From assembly GCA_030654395.1 (NCBI GenBank), contig JAURXM010000131.1, positions 496,001 through 560,000 of the forward strand: a stretch of 64,000 nucleotides of DNA. Direction: 5' to 3'. This document shows, one piece after another, positions 57,416 through 64,000 of the stretch. Position 1 is the first letter of the stretch. Each line of letters opens with the position of its first letter. The notes beneath the pieces are model-generated. The model ran no database searches, was not told the DNA's origin, and was given only the letters and a program-made list of their open reading frames with translations. The stretch is from Aquabacterium sp. Its GTDB lineage: Bacteria > Pseudomonadota > Gammaproteobacteria > Burkholderiales > Burkholderiaceae_C. The position numbers and the translations under genes are program-made.

Positions 57416-58605
57416 CAAGTGACTCAGCCGCTTTGACACAGGGGCTGAATCTGGTCACCACAGCCCGCCTTGGCGGGCTTTTTTCAAATCTGTACATCGG
57501 TTTGATGTCAGGGACATCGCTGGATGGCGTAGATGGCGTCTTGCTGCACGACAACAAGGGCCACTGGCAGATGTTGGCCCATGCACACAGGCCGTTGCCC
57601 CCCCCCTTAAGGCAGGCCCTGCTGGAACTGAACACGCCCGGCGACGACGAACTGCACCGCAGCGCCCAAGCCGCTCAAGCACTGGTGGTGCTCTATGCCA
57701 CCGTTGTTCAAGCGGTGTGCGCGGCATCGAACGTGCTGCCCAGCGAGGTTCAAGCCATCGGCGCGCATGGCCAGACCGTGCGCCACCGCCCCGATTTGGC
57801 CTACACATTGCAAATCAACAACCCCGCCCTGCTGGCCGAGATGACAGGCATCGATGTGGTGTCTGATTTCCGCAGCCGCGACATCGCGGCCGGTGGACAA
57901 GGTGCGCCCTTGGTGCCCGCCTTTCACGACACCATTTTTGGCAAGCCAGATCGGGTCGTCGCCGTACTGAACATCGGTGGCATGGCCAATTTGAGTATTC
58001 TGCGACCAGGTCAGGTGCCATTGGGATTTGACTGCGGCCCAGGCAACGCCCTGCTGGATATGTGGTGTGCATGGCAGACGGGCCATGCCTTTGATGCCAA
58101 TGGCGAGTTCGGCGCGTCGGGTGAGGTGCGAGAAGATTGGCTGTGCGACGCACTGGCTGACCCATTCTTTAGCCTACCGCCCCCCAAAAGCACCGGGCGT
58201 GACTTGTTCAATGCAGATTGGCTGAACCGCTGGTTGGCACCACATGGGCTGACTGATGGCCCTTTGTCAGACAACGAACTGGCACACGATGTTCAAGCTA
58301 CGCTGTGCGAGTTGACGGCACGCAGCGCCGCCATGGCCTTGCGCGAACATGCGCCGGAGGCATCGGAGGTGGTGGTCTGCGGCGGGGGTGCCTTGAATGG
58401 CGACCTGATGCAACGCTTAGGCGAACAACTACCAGGCGTGCGTGTCGGGCGCTCCGACAGCCATGGACTGGATGTGATGCAGGTAGAGGCCGCTGCGTTT
58501 GCTTGGCTGGCCTGGACCCATGTGCATCGTCTGGCTGGCAATGTGCCCGCCGTGACCGGGGCGCGAGGCCCTAGGGTGCTTGGCGGGCTTTACCCTGCCC
58601 GTTGA
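57412..58605 (+). CDS. anmK: Anhydro-N-acetylmuramic acid kinase
   Basis: 397 residues from ATG 57412, overlapping the M23 stop (ATGA). The ATP-binding loop YIGLMSGTSLDGVDG follows about 27 residues in; other AnmK segments are GAHGQTVRHRP, DVVSDFRSRDIAAGGQGAPLVPAFH and NIGGMANLS, and the C-terminal CGGGALNGDLM. It phosphorylates anhydroMurNAc released in cell-wall turnover for recycling. The family usually starts within a few residues of the YIG motif, so the first 25 residues are extra. They include an intrinsic terminator-like hairpin (57462-57484). A non-ATG start at CTG 57490 would skip it. Confidence 0.9.
   Translation: MTSDSAALTQGLNLVTTARLGGLFSNLYIGLMSGTSLDGVDGVLLHDNKGHWQMLAHAHRPLPPPLRQALLELNTPGDDELHRSAQAAQALVVLYATVVQAVCAASNVLPSEVQAIGAHGQTVRHRPDLAYTLQINNPALLAEMTGIDVVSDFRSRDIAAGGQGAPLVPAFHDTIFGKPDRVVAVLNIGGMANLSILRPGQVPLGFDCGPGNALLDMWCAWQTGHAFDANGEFGASGEVREDWLCDALADPFFSLPPPKSTGRDLFNADWLNRWLAPHGLTDGPLSDNELAHDVQATLCELTARSAAMALREHAPEASEVVVCGGGALNGDLMQRLGEQLPGVRVGRSDSHGLDVMQVEAAAFAWLAWTHVHRLAGNVPAVTGARGPRVLGGLYPAR
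57462..57484 (+). terminator. Intrinsic terminator-like hairpin inside the anmK 5' coding region
   Basis: AGCCCGC-CTTG-GCGGGCT followed by six T. It is a perfect 7-bp GC-rich stem (8 bp with a 2-base loop) and a textbook rho-independent terminator. It lies 47 bp after the M23 stop and within the anmK reading frame, so it either ends the M23 transcript or attenuates anmK. Confidence 0.85.
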
Positions 58606-58626
58606 GCGGGTTTGCGGGCTTAAGGC

Positions 58627-59004
58627 TTAAACCGAGAAGCTTGAACCGCAACCGCAGGTGCTTTGCGCATTCGGGTTGCGAATCACGAACTGGGCGCCTT
58701 CGAGGTCATCTTTGTAGTCGATCTCGGCGCCAGTCAGATACTGCAAGCTCATGGCGTCGATCAACAAGGTCACACCGTTCTTCTCCATTTTGGTGTCATC
58801 TTCGTTAGAGATTTCATCAAAAGTGAAGCCGTACTGGAACCCCGAGCACCCGCCGCCTTGCACAAACACACGTAACTTCAGGTCAGGGTTACCTTCTTCT
58901 GCGACCAGTTCAGCCACCTTGCCAGCAGCTGCATCTGTGAAAACGATGGGAACCGGCAGGTCTTCATAGGCATTTTCAGCAGGGACTTGGGCTACGGCGG
59001 TCAT
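58627..59004 (-). CDS. erpA: Iron-sulfur cluster insertion protein ErpA
   Basis: 125 residues. A-type carrier with the three conserved cysteines: C53 ([11 protein letters not shown]), C117 and C119 (STCGCGSSF). It passes [2Fe-2S]/[4Fe-4S] clusters to target enzymes such as IspG in the isoprenoid pathway. The neighbourhood (anmK before, bactofilin after, ribosomal protein S9 further on) is the standard betaproteobacterial one. The stop lies 22 bp from the convergent anmK stop, with no clear terminator between. Confidence 0.96.
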   Translation of the reverse strand: MTAVAQVPAENAYEDLPVPIVFTDAAAGKVAELVAEEGNPDLKLRVFVQGGGCSGFQYGFTFDEISNEDDTKMEKNGVTLLIDAMSLQYLTGAEIDYKDDLEGAQFVIRNPNAQSTCGCGSSFSV

Positions 59005-59025
59005 GAATACTCTCCGGGAACAACG

Positions 59026-59481
59026 TTAAATCTTCTGAATCTGACCCATCAAAGCGGGCTGCGCAGCAGCTGCACGCTCACCTGATGAGCCAACGGAACT
59101 GGTTGCCAGCTTAAGGCCTGGCTTGTCTTCGGTCTTGAGTGGGCGCAACTCACCATCTATGGTGGCGCCTTGGTGCATTTCAAGGGCCTCGTATCGCACA
59201 TCACCCACGATACGCGCTTTAGGTTGCAGCTCAAGTAAGTCCTCAGCCATCACGGGGCCTTCTATCAACCCGTTGATGATGACATGACCTGCCCTGACCT
59301 TGCCATGAATACGGGCTTTCTCGCTGATCACCAAGAGTGAGCGTGCCTCACCTGTGCAGGTGACGTTGCCGTGCACCTCGCCATCAATGCGCAGGCCGTC
59401 CGAGAAACGGATTTCGCCCGTGATCACGGTGCCTTCCCCAATCAGGGTGCGGATGGGAGGGGGTTTTTTCCAGCCAAACAT
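59026..59481 (-). CDS. Bactofilin-family cytoskeletal protein
   Basis: 151 residues from ATG 59481 (MFGWKK), preferred over an ATG eight codons upstream. The DUF583 beta-helix core spans about 15-110: TLIGEGTVITGEIRFSDGLRIDG, then repeated short G-x-V strands (VHGNVTCTGEARSLLVIS, ARIVGDVRYEALEMHQGATIDGEL). The tail is Ala/Ser-rich. Bactofilins polymerise into filaments that scaffold cell-wall enzymes. Immediately upstream of erpA on the same strand. Confidence 0.93.
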   Translation of the reverse strand: MFGWKKPPPIRTLIGEGTVITGEIRFSDGLRIDGEVHGNVTCTGEARSLLVISEKARIHGKVRAGHVIINGLIEGPVMAEDLLELQPKARIVGDVRYEALEMHQGATIDGELRPLKTEDKPGLKLATSSVGSSGERAAAAQPALMGQIQKI

Positions 59482-59577
59482 CACAAAATCCTTAAGAAGC
59501 CACATGCGAGGCCTTCAAGGTTACACCTTTACCAAGTTGGGTCAATGCCTTAAACGGGCGGTTGTCACAATGCGGGG

Positions 59578-60297
59578 TCAAAGTTGAAGCACCTGAGTAG
59601 CTCGGACTTGGCTCATTTCATCAAGTACCCGCACCTGGACTTTCTTGACCACCGTGTGCTGTGAAGTGGGCATAACGCCCTCGACCCGGAGGTATTGCTT
59701 GAAAACGAGCGCTTGCTGAAACGCTGCGCGGGTGTCAACCCAAGGCCTGCCGTCTTGCAAGCCACTGAGCATCAACTCCACCCGCCCTTTGAACTCAGCT
59801 TGGTTGCGTCCGCCCTGTTGCATGATCAGCAACTGAAAGCGCAATTGCCCCGGCCCGGATGGCTCGACTTGCAAGCCGCGCACAGACAGCCCGTCACCAG
59901 CTGCGGGCAGCAAGCGCTCAAAAAAACCGAGGTCGTCCTTGAGCGCCAGGTTCTCGGACTCAAGCGATTTAACTTGCTCGGCCAAGCGCTGCTGAGTAAC
60001 CCGTTCAGCCTTGATCATGCTGTCAGCCGAGTTGGCGACCGATTGCGCTGCATCACGATCGCGTATCAGTTCTTCGATTTGCTGCTTGGCTTGAGCCAAG
60101 GCTTGCTTGGCTTGTGGCGCATCGTGGTTCAAGCCTGCGATGTTGCGTCCAAACTCAAAGGCCCATAAGGCCAGCGCGGCAGAGAACCCGAGCATCAACG
60201 CCGCCAAAGCCCAGCGCAAAGGCCACGCCCTGTGACTGCGCACCGCCATGCGTGGCGCGCTGATGGACAGGCGCCGACGGATCAATTTCCAGCGCAT
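59578..60297 (-). CDS. DUF6776-like membrane-anchored coiled-coil protein
   Basis: 239 residues. A basic N-terminus (RRRLSISAPR), one membrane helix at about 27-50, then a coiled coil at about 60-120 (KQALAQAKQQIEEL, LKDDLGFFERLLPA) and a C-terminal beta-rich domain. The layout and position between argC and bactofilin match the DUF6776 family known from betaproteobacteria, from memory. Probably periplasmic; function unknown. The start shares one base with the argC stop (TGATG), so translation is coupled. Confidence 0.8.
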   Translation of the reverse strand: MRWKLIRRRLSISAPRMAVRSHRAWPLRWALAALMLGFSAALALWAFEFGRNIAGLNHDAPQAKQALAQAKQQIEELIRDRDAAQSVANSADSMIKAERVTQQRLAEQVKSLESENLALKDDLGFFERLLPAAGDGLSVRGLQVEPSGPGQLRFQLLIMQQGGRNQAEFKGRVELMLSGLQDGRPWVDTRAAFQQALVFKQYLRVEGVMPTSQHTVVKKVQVRVLDEMSQVRATQVLQL

Positions 60298-61334
60298 CAG
60301 GGCAGCACCGGGATCAGGTTCAATCCCATTTGCTCATCCAGACCAAACAGCAAGTTCATGCATTGCACGGCTTGGCCTGAGGCACCTTTGGTGAGGTTGT
60401 CCTCAACGACCAGCACCATCACGGTATCGGGCAGTGGTTTGTGCACAGCGATGCGCACAGTGTTGCTGGCTCGGACGCTGCGTGTCTCTGGTGCGCTGCC
60501 TGCTGGCAATACATCGACAAAGCGCTCGCCTTGGTAATAGGCTTCAAACAGCGCCTGCAGGTCGGCGCCCTGCCCTGCTTCAGTCAATCGACCGTAAATC
60601 GTCGAGTGGATGCCGCGAATGATGGGCAGAAGATGCGGCACGAACAGGCAATTGACGCTGTCATCGCCCGCAATGACACGCAACTGCTGGTTGATTTCGG
60701 GTCCGTGACGGTGTCCCTTGACGCCATAGGCCTTGAAGTTGTCAGCGGCTTCGGCCAGCAGGGCATGAACTTCGGCCTTGCGCCCGGCGCCGGAGACACC
60801 GGATGCGCAATTGGCGATCAGGTGGGTCGGCTCAACGAGCTTGTTGGCCAACAAAGGCGCAAGCCCTAATTGAACAGACGTGGGGTAGCAGCCGGGGTTA
60901 CCAATGATCCGAGCCGTCTTGATGGCTTCGCGATTGAGCTCTGGCAAGCCGTAGACGGCCTCTTCAAGCAAATCGGGGCATGCGTGCGGCATGCCATACC
61001 ACTGCTCGAACACAGCTGTGTCTTTGATGCGAAAGTCGGCAGCCAAGTCGATGACTTTGACCCCTGCCGCTAACAATTCGCGAGCTTGAGCCATGGCCAC
61101 ACCGTGGGGGGTCGCAAAAAACACGACATCGCATTCGGTCAATCTGGCGTTATCCGGCGTCACGAATGCCAAATCGACATGACCACGCAGGCTGGGGTAC
61201 ATGTCTGCAACAGGCAAGCCAGCCTCTTTGCGGGATGTGATGGCTTGGAGTTTGACTTGGGGGTGCTGTGCCAACAAGCGCAACAACTCCACTCCGGTAT
61301 AGCCCGTGCCACCAACAATGCCGACTTTGATCAT
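60297..61334 (-). CDS. argC: N-acetyl-gamma-glutamyl-phosphate reductase
   Basis: 345 residues. Rossmann-type start [18 protein letters not shown], active-site Cys149 in [12 protein letters not shown], the catalytic [10 protein letters not shown] region and [10 protein letters not shown] near the C-terminal part. It makes N-acetylglutamate semialdehyde in arginine synthesis; argH is at the other end of the window. AGGA lies 8 bases before the ATG. A 201-bp gap upstream, without notable features, separates it from the secreted protease. Confidence 0.97.
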   Translation of the reverse strand: MIKVGIVGGTGYTGVELLRLLAQHPQVKLQAITSRKEAGLPVADMYPSLRGHVDLAFVTPDNARLTECDVVFFATPHGVAMAQARELLAAGVKVIDLAADFRIKDTAVFEQWYGMPHACPDLLEEAVYGLPELNREAIKTARIIGNPGCYPTSVQLGLAPLLANKLVEPTHLIANCASGVSGAGRKAEVHALLAEAADNFKAYGVKGHRHGPEINQQLRVIAGDDSVNCLFVPHLLPIIRGIHSTIYGRLTEAGQGADLQALFEAYYQGERFVDVLPAGSAPETRSVRASNTVRIAVHKPLPDTVMVLVVEDNLTKGASGQAVQCMNLLFGLDEQMGLNLIPVLP

Positions 61335-61535
61335 CTGAAATCCTTTTGACCCAGAGCGACAACGATCGTGTGCCGCCCGAACAGATCCCGCTTCGGGAAA
61401 GTCGCCATTCTAGGAAACTCCGAGCGAATTGGACGCGTGGCATGCAAATGAATCCACCGCCAGTGCTGTTTCTTTCAAGTTCTCCCCTTCAACATCCGAA
61501 ATCAAGGCACACCGCTACTAAACACGCTATCTGTC

Positions 61536-63677
61536 ATGTGCAATCTACGTCAAACGTATATCCTGTCCGCCCTCGCGGTGGCTTGCCATGCAGCGAGTGC
61601 CCAGTCTGTGTTCGCACCGACCATAGGCGAGTACAACTGGTCCACCACGGTGAATCAGTTGGGTATGCGTGGCGTACACAGTCGGGGCATCCTTGGTCAG
61701 GGTGTGATCGTGGGGATTCTGGATACGGGTATCAACAGCGCCCATCCTGAGTTTTCCAACAACAGCCGTGTGTTGGCGGGCTTCAATGCAGTCGATGGCT
61801 CCAGTGATGTGAGCGATGCGATGGGCCACGGCACACACGTGTCGGGCATCATCGGCGCGCCGGGCAATGGCACAGGCATGTATGGCGTAGCCCCTGCAGC
61901 CAACTTGCTGATGGTCAAGGTATTCAATGGCAGCACCGCTTCGAGCAGCGCCATCAACAGGGGACTGGACTACGCCGTATCAAGGGGCGCCCGCGTCGTC
62001 AATATGAGCCTAGGGGCCAACAGCCCAACCGGCGATGCATCGCTTCGACAAGCCGCATCGGGCAATAACACCGTCATCGTCGTGGCAGCTGGCAATGAGT
62101 CAGCACGCAACCCCAGTTGGCCCGCACGCTATGCCAAAGAGGGCTGGGCCAATGGCACCATCGTGGCGGTGGGTGCGGTTGACGCCAATAAGCGGCTTGC
62201 CTCTTTCTCAAACCGGGCAGGTGACACGGCGGCGTTCTTCTTGGTGGCACCGGGGGTCAACATCATTTCGTCTTACAGCACAGGCTATGCGTATATGACG
62301 GGCACCTCGATGGCCACGCCTGCGGTATCGGGGGCTGCTGCATTGGTCTCAGGGTACTGGCCGTATTTGCGAGCCAATCAAGTCGCCGCGATTTTGCTCA
62401 ATACGGCTGACGATCTGGGTGCGCCGGGTGTGGATGCGGTCTATGGCCGAGGCATGTTGAATGTGAACCGCGCCTTATCGCCCATCGGTCGCTATACCTA
62501 CCGCATCGCCACGGGTGACCGTGTCGTGGTGAGCCTATCAGGGCAACGCGTGCTGAGCAGCCAACCCCACGTCACCACCCCATCGGCCTTTGAGGGCCTG
62601 CGCACAGATGTGTTTGATGAGTACGGGCGCAACTTCACGAGCGACGAAGGATCGACGATATCGATGCGCAGCGTGATGACGGTGGACAGCATCCTCGGTC
62701 GGGCAGACCGGCTGCTGGACGCGGCCAACCAGGTGCTGGGCAATGGGGCGCGCCTGATGCGGCTGCAATCACGCCAAACGCACACGCCACAAGCCGACCC
62801 ATGGAACCACATCAAGCAAAGCGATGCGTCGATGGTGAGTTTGCAACTGGCCTCTGGCGACGTTGTCAGTGCAGGCGATGGGGGCCTAGCGGGCATGAGC
62901 TTGGGCCTGATGGGCTCACGCATGGCGACACGCTTAAGCGGGGCTGAGGGCCTATTGGGCAACGCCTTACTTGGTTTTGCACCCAAGCACCAATTTGCCA
63001 CCTGGGCCACACCCATTGGCCACAGCTGGACAGGGCGCGTGGGCGTCGCACGAGCCCATGCCGACAACTCAGCCGCCGGTGATGTCAACGTGATGGAGCT
63101 GACCTATGAGGACAGCGTCAAAGCCATCAACATCTCAGCAGCCCAACTGACCGAGCAAGGCATGCTAGGCGGCTATTCACAACAGCACTTGGGGCTGAAC
63201 CAACAAACGGGATCAACCGGGGTGACGGTCAGCGGCGCGTGGGCACTGGCCACACACTGGACTTTGGCAGGCGCATACGGCATCACGCAGACCAGCGCGC
63301 CCGCAGCCAATGGCATGCTCTTGGGAGGCACATCTGTGCAGTCTCAATCATATGGACTGGGCCTGATCCGCAGCGACAACTGGCGCGATGACGACCGTTT
63401 GAGCATGACGTTGAACGCCCCCTTGCGGGCGCGAACAGGCAGCCTGAATTACAGCGTGGTCACAGGCGTGAATGAGCAAGGCGAGCCTGTCTATGGCACC
63501 CACCTGGTCAACCTGGCAAGCGGTGCACAAGAGTGGATCGCGGAAACGCGTTACGCCACTCGGCTGACATCTGGCGCCACACTGAGCGTGGCGGCGGCTT
63601 GGCGCATCAACCCAGACAACGAAAGCAAAGCGCCATCGCAGCTGGCGCTGGGCGCACGCTACAACCTGAGTTTTTGA
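61536..63677 (+). CDS. Secreted S8 (subtilisin) protease, autotransporter-like
   Basis: 713 residues. Signal peptide to about 22 (CHAASA). Subtilase domain about 45-320 with D63 (GILDTGI), H98 (GHGTHVSG), oxyanion N187 (AAGNES) and S258 (GTSMATP). After a linker, residues about 430-713 alternate as in a beta-barrel and end in Phe (ARYNLSF), as in SphB1-like autotransporters, but no Pfam-strength barrel motif is recognised by eye. It probably cuts surface or secreted proteins. It sits alone between argC and rpsI, a neighbourhood normally without it. Confidence 0.85.
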   Translation: MCNLRQTYILSALAVACHAASAQSVFAPTIGEYNWSTTVNQLGMRGVHSRGILGQGVIVGILDTGINSAHPEFSNNSRVLAGFNAVDGSSDVSDAMGHGTHVSGIIGAPGNGTGMYGVAPAANLLMVKVFNGSTASSSAINRGLDYAVSRGARVVNMSLGANSPTGDASLRQAASGNNTVIVVAAGNESARNPSWPARYAKEGWANGTIVAVGAVDANKRLASFSNRAGDTAAFFLVAPGVNIISSYSTGYAYMTGTSMATPAVSGAAALVSGYWPYLRANQVAAILLNTADDLGAPGVDAVYGRGMLNVNRALSPIGRYTYRIATGDRVVVSLSGQRVLSSQPHVTTPSAFEGLRTDVFDEYGRNFTSDEGSTISMRSVMTVDSILGRADRLLDAANQVLGNGARLMRLQSRQTHTPQADPWNHIKQSDASMVSLQLASGDVVSAGDGGLAGMSLGLMGSRMATRLSGAEGLLGNALLGFAPKHQFATWATPIGHSWTGRVGVARAHADNSAAGDVNVMELTYEDSVKAINISAAQLTEQGMLGGYSQQHLGLNQQTGSTGVTVSGAWALATHWTLAGAYGITQTSAPAANGMLLGGTSVQSQSYGLGLIRSDNWRDDDRLSMTLNAPLRARTGSLNYSVVTGVNEQGEPVYGTHLVNLASGAQEWIAETRYATRLTSGATLSVAAAWRINPDNESKAPSQLALGARYNLSF

Positions 63678-63688
63678 GCTCGAAAAGC

Positions 63689-63729
63689 AAAAAGCCCGCA
63701 CAAGGCACGAGGCTTGGCGGGCTTTTTTT
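63689..63729. terminator. Bidirectional rho-independent terminator
   Basis: AAAAAGCCCGC at 63689-63699 pairs with GCGGGCTTTTTTT at 63717-63729 around a 17-base loop. It ends the protease gene (plus) and can end the rpsI transcript (minus). Confidence 0.85.
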
Positions 63730-63772
63730 CGATCCCCAGACCGAAGTGATTCGGCCTGAAAGGACAGAAGGA

Positions 63773-64000
63773 TCAGCGCTTGCTGAACTGCTTCCTGCGA
63801 CGAGCGCCGTGCAGACCGACCTTCTTACGTTCAACTTCGCGGGAGTCGCGAGTGACGAAGCCGGCGCGGCTCAATTCAGGCTTCAACAGCGCGTCGAAGT
63901 CGATCAGAGCGCGGGTCACACCGTGACGCACAGCGCCAGCTTGACCAGATTCGCCGCCACCCTTGACGGTGACCTTGACGTCGAAAGCTTCGACATTGTT
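63773..64000 (-). CDS. rpsI: 30S ribosomal protein S9, C-terminal part (partial)
   Basis: 75 codons plus stop are present; the gene continues beyond the window. The translated end is unmistakable: [39 protein letters not shown] and the terminal FSKR that reaches the ribosomal P site. rplM is expected next, outside the window. Confidence 0.98.
   Translation of the reverse strand, partial: NNVEAFDVKVTVKGGGESGQAGAVRHGVTRALIDFDALLKPELSRAGFVTRDSREVERKKVGLHGARRRKQFSKR

Overview
The window is chromosomal DNA from a motile, Gram-negative betaproteobacterium, most likely Burkholderiales and probably Comamonadaceae-like. The evidence is the local gene order (argH beside a LytS/LytTR pair; xseB-ispA-dxs; rib genes-nusB; tyrS-M23 peptidase-anmK-erpA; bactofilin-argC-rpsI), PEP-CTERM surface proteins, a minor-pilin operon and a ZTP riboswitch in front of glyA. 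Genes are packed tightly: many start/stop overlaps are 1-4 bp, and several convergent pairs overlap at their 3' ends. I see no tRNA, rRNA, insertion sequence, phage or CRISPR array.

Layout. 0-3.2 kb: end of a flagellar/chemotaxis locus (motB tail, cheY, cheZ), facing a LytTR regulator and LytS-type kinase resembling AlgR/FimS. 3.2-8.8 kb: argH, a GtrA membrane protein, a hemerythrin, and the xseB-ispA-dxs isoprenoid operon. 8.9-11 kb: a Rieske oxygenase coupled to a DMT exporter. 11-17.6 kb: a three-gene operon whose first product is a 1,860-residue lipoprotein. It carries an apparently intact galactose-oxidase-type copper-radical site joined to carbohydrate-binding-type domains, a beta-propeller, a di-heme cytochrome c module and a PA14 domain. 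A small c-type cytochrome lipoprotein and a SCO-type copper chaperone follow it. This is the most striking system in the window.

17.8-25.6 kb: ZIP transporter, Ppx/GppA phosphatase, and an operon ribD-ribBX-ribH-nusB-Ser/Thr kinase-TssQ-like lipoprotein. 25.7-36.4 kb: a type IV minor pilin operon (fimT, pilV, pilW, pilX, pilY1, pilE) that runs straight into a stand-alone T-C-A-T nonribosomal peptide synthetase with a glycine-like specificity code. 36.4-43.3 kb: glyA-nrdR under a ZTP riboswitch, a membrane-anchored lytic transglycosylase, a UbiD-family decarboxylase and an O-GlcNAc-transferase-like protein. 43.4-49 kb: ElyC/YdcF-like protein, a cysteine-cluster protein, msrA, pdxH, a MobA-like protein and two outer-membrane beta-barrel proteins.

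49-54.4 kb: a tandem array of five PEP-CTERM paralogues (four intact, one broken by a 97-bp net deletion). Four carry the same two-block upstream module with near-constant internal spacing, three have a 5'-leader hairpin whose stem changes in compensatory fashion, and each intact gene has a terminator of its own. 54.5-64 kb: tyrS, M23 peptidase, anmK (with an intrinsic-terminator-like hairpin inside its 5' coding region), erpA, bactofilin, a DUF6776-like protein, argC, a secreted subtilase and the 3' part of rpsI.

Functional assignments rest on motif reading and memory of the families; no searches were run.
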